64,000 nucleotides of DNA from Diphasiastrum complanatum (lineage: Eukaryota; Streptophyta; Lycopodiopsida; Lycopodiales; Lycopodiaceae), in the NCBI GenBank assembly GCA_029204225.1, contig CM055092.1, forward strand, positions 86,166,032 through 86,230,031, written 5' to 3'. The notes beneath the pieces were generated by a model, which saw nothing but the letters and a program-made list of their open reading frames with translations, made no database searches and was not told the origin of the DNA. Shown here piece by piece: positions 51,441 to 63,871 of the stretch (position 1 is its first letter; each line of letters starts with the position of its first letter). Made by a program: the position numbers and the translations under genes.

Positions 51441-51452
51441 TGGTATCAAAGC
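51441..51452 (+). other. Retrotransposon primer binding site (initiator tRNA-Met type)
   Basis: TGGTATCAAAGC differs at one position from TGGTATCAGAGC, the usual plant retroelement site complementary to the 3' end of initiator tRNA-Met, and follows a CA-ending sequence. Confidence 0.55.
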
Positions 51453-51626
51453 CATTTCTATAGCGGCTGATCCAAATACATTACTAGAGCTATCTTTATA
51501 GCTCGAATAGCTTCCCATAGGACTTGATCCTATCAGCCAATAGAATAAAAAAAAATTTGTTAAATAAATAGCATTGGATTTTCTGTCTTATATCACTGAT
51601 AGTTATCACTATCACTTAGTGCAGAG

Positions 51627-52989
<1,363 letters not shown>

Positions 52990-54175
52990 TTCGTGGAAGT
53001 CCTTGAAGATGGCCAAGTCTTCAATGATCTTCGAATACAATCTCGTTCTATTGAGGTGAATAGGAAGTGGTGAACTGTCTTCTAATACCATCTTCTGCCA
53101 TGTAGTCGGACATCTCGTTAGAGAAGTATTCGCCACCGCCATCAGTTCGGAGTGTTTTCGCTTTTGTAGACATTTTGTCTCAACCATGGCCTTGAATCTC
53201 TTAAACCATTCAAAGGCTTCATATTTGTGCTTAATGAACATGACTGTAGACCATCTAGAATAATCATCTATGAAAGTGATAAAATAGATTGCATCTCCTA
53301 AGGACGGAGTTGGCATTGGACCACAAATATCGCTACGTACAAGATCCAATACATGCTTTGTTTTGATGGAATGTGATTTGGGAAACTTGCTTCTAGAGTG
53401 CTTCCCATAGATGCATGACTCACAAAAGAAAGATTTCCTATCTAATGAAGAAAGGATATACAATCCATCAACTAAGTTATTACAACGCATATAGGAAAGT
53501 GATCTTGTATTCACGTGTCCAAATCGACTATGCCACAGAATAGCACTATCGTTTATATTTTCATTAGAGATACTAGCTAATGCAACTGAATTAGAGAGCA
53601 GATGAAGGTTTTTTGACTCTAGTGCATGTAGTCAGAGTAGTATCTTCATCGAAGATTGTACACTGGTCAAATGAGAAAGTAACAGTGTAGCCCTCATCAA
53701 TCATCTTAGAAACTGACAACAGGCTCTTTGACAACTGAGGTACATGAAGAACATTGGTGACATAACTAGAAAGATCATTTTTGAACGTGAGCTTGACTGT
53801 CCCTTTGCCTTCTACGCGTATGGTGCTTGAATCTCCGAGATAGATGCATTGATCTCTATTGTCAGCTGCATACTCGGTAAACCATTCCTTGCAAGAGGTC
53901 ATGTGTGTAGCTCGTTGTCCAGATATCAGCTATCGTGGTCTTCGTTGCCACTGTTGTAAGCCATTAACAAATGTATATCTTGCTCCTTGAATTTTGCCGC
54001 ATTGGAGGAATCTGGCTGCTACTGTTGTTGCTTCTTTGCCTCGTTGTAGATGTGGATATGACACTCTTTGATGTCATGATTGTCTCTCTTGCAATATCTA
54101 CAAAAAAGCTTCTTGCGCGATCCACTATTCTCACCTTGAGTGTGAGGCTTCTATTGTTGTTGTTGTTGCACTTGA
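52990..54175 (-). pseudogene. Ty1/copia gag zinc knuckle, protease and integrase N-terminal part
   Basis: In - strand order: FCRYCKRDNHDIKECHIH (CCHC knuckle, about 54,070-54,130), the protease region with GKGTVKLTF and VTNVLHVPQLSKSLLSVSKM, the GAG-pre-integrase block FCESCIYGKHSRSKFPKS, then the integrase start LDLVRSDICGPMPTPS and FITFIDDYSRW. The core continues in a shifted frame to an SPQ.N block at about 53,045 and then stops abruptly. The rest of the integrase is missing and the RT resumes beyond the inserted sequence at 50,945. Confidence 0.85.
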
Positions 54176-55435
54176 TTCAGCTTAGAGATGGATGCATGCA
54201 GTTTACTAAGCCATTCCGAGGTGAGTTCAGGATTGAACTGAAAGCTCTACCGACTGGGCGATGCCATTCAGTTCTGCTAAGGGACAAGCCATGTATTTGG
54301 CTTTAGGAACAGTGAGGAAATTTAATTACATCGAGAATAGTGTTGGACCTTTCACTAACGTTTGAGATTTTAAGTGAAAGTTCCAGTTGATTCAGTAGTT
54401 GGAGCCTAACGAGTATCGGCATTGTGTATGCGTATCAGGTATTTTTGCACGTATCACAGTGTCCTACTTTTTTATAACGCAGTAGCAATGTGTAATATCG
54501 TGTATGCCTCGTCTAGAGAGCTGCCTTTTGAGAAGGGAAACCTATACACGTTGGGATCAACCGGGGATATTGTTCCACTTTCAACTTCTGAAGGCTTGAC
54601 GTTGTTTCCTCAAATATTCCCAAAGTAAAAGCATATAATTATGAATGATTCCGTGAAACACACAAGACCAAATTTTGAATAAATAGAGTTACATATCGTA
54701 GATCTTAAGAAGGATATAGAATGAGAAACAATAAAGGAACGGAAGGAAAAGAGAAACTTCATGTTTTTATTAATAAAAGATGGGAAAACTCATCATAGTA
54801 CGAATGAATGCATGTTGAAAGTGTAAAGGCCATAAGGCGAATTGAGATACTGTACAACTACAACAAAGTAACAATCTCACAAAGTATCTACATAAAGCCT
54901 ACTACTTGGTGTAAGTCGCTAGTTAAGACAGTTGGAAGTTTAGGTAGTGCAGGAAGCTGTGAAGCAGCCGTTCCTGCAACTACGGCACGTTGAAGTATTG
55001 CAAGTGCCTGAGTGCGTTGTAAAGTCATAGAAACTCGTTGACGATAATAAGCCATAAGGATAGATAAAGGTGAGGCACCATGTCCTTGGAGTTTCGCTGC
55101 AAAACCTGCACAAGATGATAGAAAATCATCGAATTTCTTATGCAGGCACCCATATGTTTCCAAAGCAAAAGGAATAAAGTCTTCTCCAAGAGTGCGATGT
55201 GAAAAACCTCGCTCTTTATCTAGAGCTGCATGAAAAGCAGCGGCACCCTGAGAGGTGGCATCTGCCCATTGTCAAGTTACTTGATCTGAGATCATGAAGA
55301 CGTATGCATATAGTTCGAATTGGAGATAACTAAATGTGTGTCACGGGGTTGCAAGTTGCAACCTGCAAATAGGACAAGTCAGATGCTCTCAGGCCTGAAG
55401 TGTGTTGTATACTATTGTTGGAATAGGTGAACTCG
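54175..55435 (-). repeat. Dispersed repeat B, copy 2, with non-LTR-like coding segment
   Basis: Reverse-complement match of 25,775-26,480 plus about 490 bp (54,770-55,255) absent there. That part is open on the - strand: ..GAAAFHAALDKERGF, FIPFAFETYGCLHKKFDDFL, then YYRQRVSMTLQRTQALAILQ to a stop at 54,888. The pattern F.PFA.ETYG.L with a downstream RVS..LQR.QA block, after a CP.C motif, resembles the C-terminal region of some RT-bearing non-LTR elements as I remember them; I cannot confirm the family. The 3' end runs in frame into the copia gag at 54,175. Confidence 0.45.
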
Positions 55436-55449
55436 ACCACCCTTTTAAC

Positions 55450-55585
55450 AAGCGAAAGAAGCCCGCAAATGTAACTGCAAAACAAAGGCACGAAAGAGCC
55501 CGCAAACGAAGGAATGAAAGAGCCCGCAAACTTAACCACAAAATGAAAGCACGAAAGAGCCCGCAAACGAAACCGACTTGCAGAC
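55450..55585. repeat. Minisatellite of CGAAAGAGCCCGCAAA units
   Basis: GAAAGA(A)GCCCGCAAA occurs four times between 55,453 and 55,570 with variable spacers. A shorter AAGGAAGTAC(C/T)G word recurs three times just after (55,613-55,690). Confidence 0.8.
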
Positions 55586-55849
55586 AGTACAAATGATGTC
55601 ATCCACGATCAAAAGGAAGTACCGCCACTTAACAAAGAAGGAAGTACTGTTGCCTAGGACCGCATGCTTAATGAAGAAGGAAGTACCGATGAAAATACAG
55701 TAAGTAGATTACTAAGATTGGCTTAATTTTTGCTTTTTAATCCCACCAACTAGGCTATATATATAACTGACAAGAGTCAGACAAAAACAATAGAGAAAAA
55801 CAAGGAGAACAAAGAATATAGGCCATGCATGTGGTGCCTATTTGAGACC

Positions 55850-56390
55850 ATAAAGTGCTTTCTTCAAGTGACATACTTTATGCTCCTGTCCTTTCATTAC
55901 AAAGCCTTCAGGTTGATTCATAAAGATCTCTTCTTCCAACTCACCATTTAGAAAAAGCAGATTTTGCATCCATCTGATGTAAAGGTCGACCAAAATGTGA
56001 AGCTAAAGCAACAAGTAGACATAGAGTATCCCACTTACATACTGGTGTAGAGGTCTCCTCGTAGTTGATTCTGTTACTTTGCGCATAGCCCTTGCCTTGT
56101 GCTTTGTTATACTTCCATCTGCATGGTACTTAGTCATGTATACCCATTTGCGACCAATCGGTTTCTTGCCAACTGGTGGTTCCACCAAGTTTCATGTGTC
56201 ATGCTTAGCGATTGATCCATCTCTTCTTCCATGGCTTTGACCCAAATGTCATCATCCTTCACTTCATCAAATCTCTCAAACCACTTGGGGAGCTTCATGT
56301 CAGGTGATCGGCTTCTTGGTAACAATATTATATCCCGAGGTACATCCTTCTCCTTGTGTTTGTCACCTGCAACTTCAATGCTCTTTGTCA
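55850..56390 (-). pseudogene. Ty1/copia fragment: pre-RT linker and RT start
   Basis: The - strand reads LPKWFERFDEVKDDDIWVKAMEEE, QLA-type linker, VEPPVGKKPIGRKWVYMTKY, then after frameshifts [25 protein letters not shown] and LKKALYG before stopping near 55,845. It matches copia RT fingers and palm start. The right edge coincides with the LTR of the older gypsy element. Confidence 0.75.
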
Positions 56391-56930
56391 TGTGCCAATC
56401 TTAGCATTCAAACATCTAATACATTCATTAACATCAAATTATAATGGAGATACAAGAAATCAAGAAACCAGACAAAGATAGTAAAGCTTCACCAAAATAG
56501 GCAAAGTAAGAATCCATTATTCAGCATTATTAATCATTCACAAGATTAGGCCTGAAACTAGAGCATGATCATTGCTCTCATTGATTGTAGGCACATGAAC
56601 CATCAATACTATCAAGAAAGCTCTCAAAGATAAGCTTCAAGATCACTAAAAGTTCAAAAATCACAAAAGTAGAATAGCCTCCAAATTAGCATGACTTCCT
56701 CCATTTATAGAGGGCCTTTAGTGCCTCTAATTAACATTTGGGCCCTTATAACCTTAATTTGGGCCTTACAACCATTATTACAATTTTTACCAATCGATAC
56801 AAATGTGGCGGGGTTGTGTGCACCTCTTTACTAACAATTCTAATGACTAGTTCTAGTATAGTTTAGCTCCATGGCTATTTTTGGTAATGCTTTTATAAGC
56901 TCATGGGCTAATTACATATAGCACATGACA
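56391..56930 (-). repeat. 3' LTR of older gypsy element
   Basis: On the - strand it begins TGTCATGTGC right after a GTAGGGGGAG polypurine tract (56931-56940) and ends ..TTGGCACA against copia sequence, giving TG...CA ends and 540 bp. A TATAAAAG box lies at 56890-56897. The matching 5' LTR would be right of the window, so the boundary at 56391 is inferred. Confidence 0.6.
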
Positions 56931-56940
56931 CTCCCCCTAC

Positions 56941-57258
56941 TGTAAGCATTTTTGTCCTCAAAATGAAGACCATGTAGGTTTTTCTTCAAGTGTCGTGCTC
57001 CATAAGACCCTTGATTGTTTCCAAAAGTTCAAGCCATCTCTTTAGGTAGGAATGATCTTCCCGCGTGTTGTCTTCGGGAGGTAACCCTTTCTATTTTATC
57101 AGGTACTGTTGTATTCGTTTCCCATTTCGTAACTCTTTATCTCGGTAACCAACCACTGCCTCTGGTTCCACTACGAAATTCTCTTCTTCATTGATTGGTG
57201 GCAGTTCAACCATTGTTTGAACATTTTCACCGTTTTTTCAACAAACTGACATGGAATA
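56941..57258 (-). pseudogene. Older gypsy element: chromodomain end of integrase
   Basis: The - strand reads HVSLLKKR, then a worn stretch, NFVVEPEAVVGYRDKELRNG, QYLIK, a TAG where Trp is usual, and KGLPPEDNTREDH, ending at a stop near 56,985. This is a chromovirus chromodomain. It continues directly from the sequence at 63,872-64,000, the two halves being separated by the nested element. Confidence 0.78.
57254..57258. other. Target site duplication, left copy (GAATA)
   Basis: GAATA immediately before the left LTR, identical to 63867-63871 after the right LTR. Five bases is the usual length for gypsy integrases. Confidence 0.88.
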
Positions 57259-57744
57259 TGTCACAAGCCAAGCTCACCAAGCTCGTGAATCCTAGAAGCC
57301 GATGTGTAGAATGAACCTCCCAACCATAGGCACCCCCTCCTTGAGTCCTTCTACCTACTATTCCCGTCAACTGGCACATGGCATCCACCTATGGGTGATC
57401 AATCCACTTGGCATGCCTATAGCCCCTATGACCTGTGAATACTGAGTGACTCATAGGGTACCACCCCCCCCTCGTGCCCCGCCAAAGACCTGTGACCCTC
57501 TTGGTCACCCCAACTACTTGCCAGCTAGCATCTCGTCACTGATGGCTAGGGTTCCAACGGTCAAGACACACCGCATCTCAGACAACTTGTCAGGCAGCCA
57601 CACCAGGTCACTGCTCATGACGCACCGGTCCCAACTTGGGACAGATGTCCTCCTCGGTCACCGGCCTTTGCCAATACTTGGCCTCAGGCCGTCTGGTGAC
57701 TGGTCGTGCCAAGGTCATGATAGAGTCATATCTGGACTCTAACA
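57259..57744 (-). repeat. Gypsy 3' LTR (486 bp)
   Basis: Pairs with 63391-63866. It differs by about 30 base changes and a few small indels, and has the terminal motifs TGTCACAAGCC and CTCTAACA on the + strand. Confidence 0.93.
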
Positions 57745-57745
57745 A

Positions 57746-57759
57746 TCCTTCCCTCCTCT
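57746..57759 (-). other. Polypurine tract
   Basis: AGAGGAGGGAAGGA on the - strand, one base from the 3' LTR. It would prime plus-strand DNA synthesis. Confidence 0.8.
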
Positions 57760-57764
57760 ACAAG

Positions 57765-59176
57765 TCATCGATCCTCGATGACTAGCTCTGGGTAAGACTT
57801 CTGCAACGTTTGTCGTGTCTCCCAGGTAGCATCTGACAACGAATGCCCTTTCCAAGTTACTAGATACTCTTGAAGGAGACAATTCCGCAATCGTCGCTCC
57901 CTTCGATCTAGGATTCTGTCTGGCCCATAACCTGTCATGTCTTTCTCCTCAAGAGACACTAGAACTTCCACCAGGCTATCGCCATCATATAAACATCTCT
58001 TCAGTTTGCTAACATGGAATACTGGATGCACCTTGCATCCTACAGGTAGTTGTAGCTTATAAGCTACTTGGCTCACCTTCTTAATAATCAACCATGGTCC
58101 ACAATACCTAGGAGATAGCTTGGCACACTTTCTTGTGCATAGCACCTTCGACTTCGAAGGGACTAGTAAATACACCCAATCTCCATTCTCAAATTTTTAA
58201 TAGTTACAGTTCTCACGAGCATAACTCTCTGCCCTAGCTACAGCTTTGGAAAAATTATCTCGTGAAAACTCTAGCTTCTGCTGCATCTGAGCCAAAAACT
58301 CTACAGCACTAGGTACCCTATGCGAAATCCCTATAATTGCAGGACTCAGTGGCCTGAAATCATAATTGAGCTCAAATGGACTCAATCCAGTGGACGCATG
58401 TCTCTTATCATTGTACGTGAACTCCAATAGCTTACCCAGTCTGTTTGCATACTACTCACATATGCCCTAAGCATATCTTCCAAGATCTGATTCACTCGCT
58501 CTGTCTGACCATAGATCTGAGGATGCTCAGAGCTACTCATCCGCAACTGTGTTCCCAACTTGGCACACCTCAATCCAGAAATTTCTCGTAAACTTGGGAT
58601 CCCTGTCAGAAACTATGGACTTCGAAAGACCATGTAACCTAACAATATTCTGAATAAACAACCTAGCTACTTGCGGAGCTGTGACCTTCTTGGTTGTTGC
58701 GATGAAATGAGCCACCTTGGAAAACCTGTCTACCACTCGGAATTGAATCCATTTTGGGTCTTGGGTAGCCCAACAATAAAATCCATAGAGATGCTTTCCC
58801 ACCTTCCTGTAGGTATCTCAAGTGGATGTAGCAAGCTCGGAGGACTTACTCTCTCGACCTTGTTCACCTGACAAGTCGTGCAACGTTGGACGTACTCTCT
58901 TACATCCCGCTGCAATCGTGGCAAGGAATAATGCCTTCTCAAAAGCTCACTGGTCTTATCAATACCAGGGTGCCCTGCGTAGGGACTATCATGGCATTCA
59001 TGAAGTATCTTACGACGAAGATCCTTCACGTCTGGCAAAAAAACTCTTCCATTTCTCAATAACATACCATCCTTCATGGTGTATGTTAAATTTGTACTAG
59101 TGTGTGCCTCTACGGAAACGACAGCCTCGACTGACTCTTCCGTTTGGTCGACTACCTTGTGCGCATTAGGCCACAC
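57765..59176 (-). pseudogene. Gypsy integrase with C-terminal chromodomain
   Basis: In - strand order: the H2C2 zinc finger (HPGIDKTSELLRRHY ... CTTCQVNK), the core with [11 protein letters not shown], a frameshift near 58,735, [22 protein letters not shown] and HPQIYGQTERVN (the Asp, Asp, Glu positions are readable), then RYCGPWLIIKKVSQVAYKL (GPY/F), HPVFHVSKLK and a chromodomain (GPDRILDRRERRL ... YLVTWKGHSLSDATWE) to a TAG near 57,765. Further breaks are at about 58,560-58,570, 58,430 and 58,197. The chromodomain would direct insertion to marked chromatin in a live element. Confidence 0.9.
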
Positions 59177-59800
59177 ACGCTTACAATGTGCAGGTCCTTT
59201 TCTTGAGCCTTTTTAATCTCCTCCATGAGACCACTGTCAACCACAATAAAGCTCATCTGATGTAGTATACGAGGTAGTGCATCAGCGACCACATTTTCCT
59301 TCCCTCTTTGGAAGCGAATTTCCAAATGAAATTCCTGCATCAGCTCGGCCCACCGAGCTTGGCGGCCCTTCAAATCTGGCTAAGTGCAAAAATACCTTAA
59401 AGTATGATGATCTATGTACACATAAAACTTGGAGCCATATAAATAATGTCTCCACACCTTGAGCGCATGTATAATGGCATACAGCTCTTGCTCGTGTGCA
59501 GGATATCTCTGTTGAGCTGGTGTCAACTTCTTACTCTCAAAGGCTACTGGTCTACCCTTTTGGCTCAACACTGCACCTACAGCAATGCCACGTGCATCTG
59601 TCTCTAGGTCAAAAGGTTTCTGGGTATCCACAATCTTGAGAACTGGAGCCTTTGCCACAGACTCCTTCAAGTTCTCAAAATGTTGCTGAGCTTCAGCATC
59701 CCATCGAACCATAGTGTTGTTTTTTCTTAGCGGGTCCATTAAAGGAGCAGCTATCCAGGAATAATTCCTAACAAACCGTCGGTAGAACTTACAAAAGCCT
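59177..59800 (-). pseudogene. Gypsy RNase H region
   Basis: The - strand reads WDAEAQQHFENLKESVAKAP, LETDARGIAVGAVLSQKG, RPVAFESKKLTPAQQRY, HEQELYAIIHALKVWRHYL and YIDHHTLRYF, the gypsy RNase H block. A TAG at 59380-59382 interrupts it; then GRQARWAELMQEF and VADALPR lead toward the integrase. Confidence 0.9.
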
Positions 59801-60612
59801 AAGAAAGACTATAATTGGCATATAACAACAGGCCTCGGCCACCTTTTAACCATAGCCACCTTGGCTGGGTCAACCGAAATACCCTCAGCTATCACTACAT
59901 AACCTAAATACTCGACACGAGTCTTACGAAACTCTGTCTTCTGAGCATTGGCATACAAGACAGAAGCTTGTAACTTGCCCAAAACGGTCTTGAGATGAAT
60001 CTCATGCTCCTCAACCGCTTTACTAAAAACCAATATATCGTCAATAAAATTGACGACAAATTTGCCCATATAGTCTCGCAAGACATCGTTCATGAGCATC
60101 ATAATCAAAAATTCATAATGACCGAAATGGGTTCGGAAGGCCGTCTTCTGGACGTCTTCATCTCGAATTTGTATTTGATGGTATCCACTTTTGAGATCTA
60201 TCTTACTAAAAATGGTTGCACCTTGTAATGCATCCAGTAGATCATCAATCGTGGGCATCGGATACCTGTGCTTTACAGTGATCTTATTCAATCCCCTACA
60301 ATCTACACACATCTAGAAACTACCGTCCTTTTTCTTAACAAGTAAAATAGGAGAGGCAAAAGGTGAATAACTCGGACGGATGTACCCTAGCTTGAGATAC
60401 TCCTCCAACATCTTTCTAACTTGCTCTTCCTCTTTTAGGCTCATCCTATAAGGAGGCCTACATACCGGACTTGACCCTGGAATGAGCTCAATACGATGAT
60501 CAACATTCCTTCTAGGCGACAATCCCTCTGGCATATTACTAATTAGCACATGTTTAAATTGCATGCGGATGGACTTCTCCAACTCACTTGCTTGGTCACA
60601 TCTAGGCTATAA
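59801..60612 (-). pseudogene. Gypsy reverse transcriptase
   Basis: The - strand reads NVDHRIELIPGSSPVCRPPY, FASPILLVKKKDGSF, a TAG at 60313-60315, then MCVDCRGLNKITVKHRYPMP, FSKIDLKSGYHQIQI and FIDDILVFSK, the catalytic box with both Asp. About a dozen residues of the conserved block between the HYEFL region and the following helix are missing near 60,080-60,095, so even without stops the enzyme would lack a core element. A second TAG lies at 59809-59811. Confidence 0.9.
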
Positions 60613-60946
60613 TGCAAATGCATGTGCACTAGGGGATGCAAAAGTAAATGAAGCTTCTTGTGGTTTATTAGTGAGTGTGCTTATCTGACTATTACCAACA
60701 TAAGAATTAAACTGGAATCAACATTCACATAGCACAACCACAAATACTGAATCTCCATTCTCTTTATTTGCATATAGGTAACAAGAGGACCTTCTACAGA
60801 TGGTCTCTCCCCCTTTAAGAAATGAGACATACCCTCATGCCCGAACTTATACACATGTGACTTAAAATCTATAGTGGGCTACTTACTTGCATGTCACCGC
60901 TTACCAAGTACAATATCAAACTTAGCTAGTTTAGTAATTTTAAAAT

Positions 60947-61400
60947 CTAACTTCTTGGTATACGTCTGAATAGACAAAGACGCCCAAGAGATTCTTTCAT
61001 CTTAAACCTCTGTTCCCTTACCATTTGGCATCTCAACAGTATACTGGTAATCAGGTGGAACAGTAGGTGAAATTTTCTTACCACATGAGAATTGATGATA
61101 TTATGCGAGGAACCGGTGTCAAACAAGATGAGCACGTCATGACCTTCCATTTTTTCCCTCATGCGTATCAGTTCACTGTCTGGAAACTGATAAGATTCCC
61201 ACGCCTTGGTGGACAAGTAGCAAACTGGTGCCTCTGGGACAAGCTTTCGCACCAAAATAGTCATGACATGACGAGTGTCCTCATCATCACTTACCAACAA
61301 GTCATCCAAAATTTCCTCATCCGTGCCCTCGTCTTGACATTGCATAGTATGGAGCTTCTTGCCCGTACGTCAAGGACAATCTTTGAAAAGATTATTGCCA
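60947..61400 (-). pseudogene. Gypsy protease
   Basis: The - strand reads DVLILFDTGSSHNIINSHVV, the retropepsin active site DTGS, in a frame from 61345. It is frameshifted near 61,080 and continues in another frame to a DIVLGKRW block at about 60,890-60,920. Confidence 0.8.
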
Positions 61401-61409
61401 AGACAGAAA

Positions 61410-62412
61410 AAGCATAATCCGTCTTTCTTGCCTTTTCCTTTTGCTCAGGACTGAGGGGAGACTTGTCCTAAGCACGACGAGCCATAGGAGATCCCGCCTT
61501 GCGCTTCAAAGTCTGCTGCATTTGGATAGGATCCTTCTGCGAAAAGCCTTTCTGACCAGCTTGGCCAGACTTTCGCGAACCCTTCTTCTGAGGCCAGCTT
61601 GGCGCTCCAGATTCAGTCTTGGTGCGCACATTACCTTCAAAGTTGAGAGCTATAGCAACTGCCTCTTCTAAGGTCTTGCACCCTTCATTAAGCACTGAAG
61701 GCCTCAACTCTTCACGAAGGCCAAATAAGAACCTGTGGACTACCAGCCACTCTGGAATCTCTTTCGAAATCTTGATAAGCGTCTCATGATACCTATCAGC
61801 ATATTTTTGCACCATGTATTGCCTCTAACGATGCAAAAGCCAAGCATCCGTCGCATGCACATGCTCATGTAGAGGAATAAACCGAGCTCTGAAAGCTCGC
61901 TTAAACTCAAGCTAGGTGGATGGACCCTAATTAGACTTCAACAACTTGCGCCACCACCTGTCAACAAAATTAGTGAAATAGTATGCAGCTTTGCGAACCC
62001 GCCAACCCTCATCAGTTGGGGACCGCTTCAAATCAAAATACTCTTCGCACTTATGCAACCACTGATCTATGATATCGGTATTGTGTTGGGGAGTGTTTCC
62101 AGCGAAACGGGTAGGTTTAATATCTTTGTCTTCTGGATAGAGTGGAGGTAACATAGGACGAACAGCAGAAGACGAATAAGGTGGAGCATACTACGAGGAA
62201 GACGCATAACCACCAGCAACCATCATCGTTTGCATCTTTGCGGTGGTCTTTTCCACACTATCCATGCGAGCTTGCACAGAAGGAAAAGTACCAGCAGGCG
62301 AACAGGCAGCCGCTGCAGGTGGATTATGGGCAGGACTAAGCACAGGGCTGGGTGGTGGTGATGGAAGAGCAACGGGTGGACTGAGTGGAATATCAACTCT
62401 ATCATCCTCCAT
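61410..62412 (-). pseudogene. Gypsy gag
   Basis: Starts at ATG 62412 (MEDDRVDIPLS), followed by a Pro/Ala-rich head, then the retrotransposon gag core: FAGNTPQHNTDIIDQWLHKC, VDRWWRKLL, FKRAFRARFIPL, YADRYHETLIKI, and LREELRPSVLNEG with LEEAVAIALNFE. Internal TAG stops lie at about 62191, 61927, 61913, 61825 and 61468. The zinc knuckle near 61,400 is degraded. Confidence 0.85.
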
Positions 62413-62449
62413 TATGAAACAAAAATAGAGACAACACAGAATCAAGCTA

Positions 62450-63375
62450 AAAATTGCACTTATTGAAACACAGTCAAGAAAAAAGAAAATGTTCAGCCTA
62501 TTGACAATTTAGAACTGAAAGAGACAAAAGGCAACTAGAAAGTAATAAAACTTTGGGGAAAACACAAAGCTAAGGACTGGTAGTACTTCCCTTGTGTCCT
62601 ACATTGGTATAAAAGTTGGTAAAGAACTTCTTTTGGGCACCAAATCGGCTTGAAAGTCGAAAAAAATAGGAAAAAAACGGGCTGTTTGATGTCAAATTTG
62701 TTCCAAATGGCAAAAACTTTTCAGAAATGATCAATTGGTAGTAGGTCGCCCTCCTACTAAGCCCAATCTGAAACCTTACCAATAGAAACTGGAGATAAAT
62801 CGGAGAAGTTATGCCCAATCCAAAAATTTGACCTGTTTTTTGCTTGGAAACCGACTTTTTGGTGAAACAGAGGCAAATCTGCTCCAAAACTAGCGTATGA
62901 TGGCTCTATAGGATCACTATGGATACTAGGAACATGCTTCCAAAACCTAATCAGGATCTGAGATGGTTCCAAAAAGTTATGAGCAAAACTCCTTCTGAAA
63001 AAATGCGCTGGAGTTGTAGGAACAAAGTATGCCCAAATTTCCCTGCTAGAAATCGTTGAAAAAACTCTGAAAAGATGTGAAGATTAGCACTCGAATAGTA
63101 GGAAACGATTGCCCAAAAATCCCTACGAATTTGAATCTTTTCCCTCTTTTTCAGCGATGGAGATAGGCCACAGGAAGGCGATGGAACATCCTCAGAAATT
63201 TTTCCACCGTTTCTCCTTCAAAATGGGTGTTTGTGGGCTCCTTGTATGTTGGAACAGCATCACTGGAGGCCCACCTTTCTTCTCCAATTTGTCTCCCACG
63301 TTTCTCCCTCAAAAAACCTTCAAAAACAAGCAAAATCTGACAATTTCTATACTTTCTCTCTCTAGAACGACGTTT
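62450..63375 (-). other. Gypsy 5' untranslated leader
   Basis: About 0.9 kb between the 5' LTR and the gag start, with no domain. Short frames here are not considered genes. Confidence 0.6.
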
Positions 63376-63389
63376 TCTCTCTCTACCAA
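63376..63389 (-). other. Possible primer binding site
   Basis: Two bases inside the 5' LTR the - strand reads TGGTAGAGAGAG. It resembles the initiator tRNA-Met site TGGTATCAGAGC with a two-base gap. The position is right; the match is weak. Confidence 0.35.
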
Positions 63390-63390
63390 T

Positions 63391-63866
63391 TGTCACAAGC
63401 CAGTCTCTCCAAGCTCGTGAATCCTAGGAGCCGGTGTGTAGAATGAACCTCCCAGCCATAGGCACCCCCTCCTTGAGTCCTACCTGCTATTCCCGTCAAC
63501 TGGCACATGGCATCCACCTGTTGGTGATCAATCCACTTGGCATGCCTAGCCCCTGTGACCTGTGAATACTGAGTGACTCATAGGGTACCACCCCCCGTGC
63601 CCCGCCAAAGACCTGTGACCCTCTTGGTCACCCCGACTACTTGTCGGCTAGCATCTCGTCACTGACGGCTAGGGTCCCAACGGTCAAGACACAAAACATC
63701 TTTGACAACTTGTCAGGCGGCCACATCAGGTCACTGCTCATGACGCACTGGTCCCAACTTGGGACAGATGTCCTCCTCGATCACCGGCCCTTGCCAATAC
63801 TTGGCCTCAGGCCTCTGGTGACTGGTCGTGCCAAGGTCATGATAGAGGTGCAACTGGACTCTAACA
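63391..63866 (-). repeat. Gypsy 5' LTR (476 bp)
   Basis: Partner of 57259-57744 with the same terminal sequences. The promoter for the element RNA would lie here, but no clear TATA box is visible. Confidence 0.93.
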
Positions 63867-63871
63867 GAATA
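63867..63871. other. Target site duplication, right copy (GAATA)
   Basis: Identical to 57254-57258. Confidence 0.88.

Larger units (their letters stand above)
57259..63866 (-). mobile_element. Complete but inactive chromovirus-type Ty3/gypsy retrotransposon
   Basis: A 6,608-bp element with LTRs at 57259-57744 (3') and 63391-63866 (5'), both TGT...ACA as read on +, flanked by GAATA duplications. Internal order on the - strand is gag, protease, RT, RNase H, integrase, chromodomain, as in chromoviruses. A 14-bp polypurine tract abuts the 3' LTR. At least eight TAG stops, frameshifts and a missing RT block show it cannot encode a working polyprotein. About 30 substitutions, mostly transitions, separate the LTRs by eye, so the insertion is not recent. 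Confidence 0.93.
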
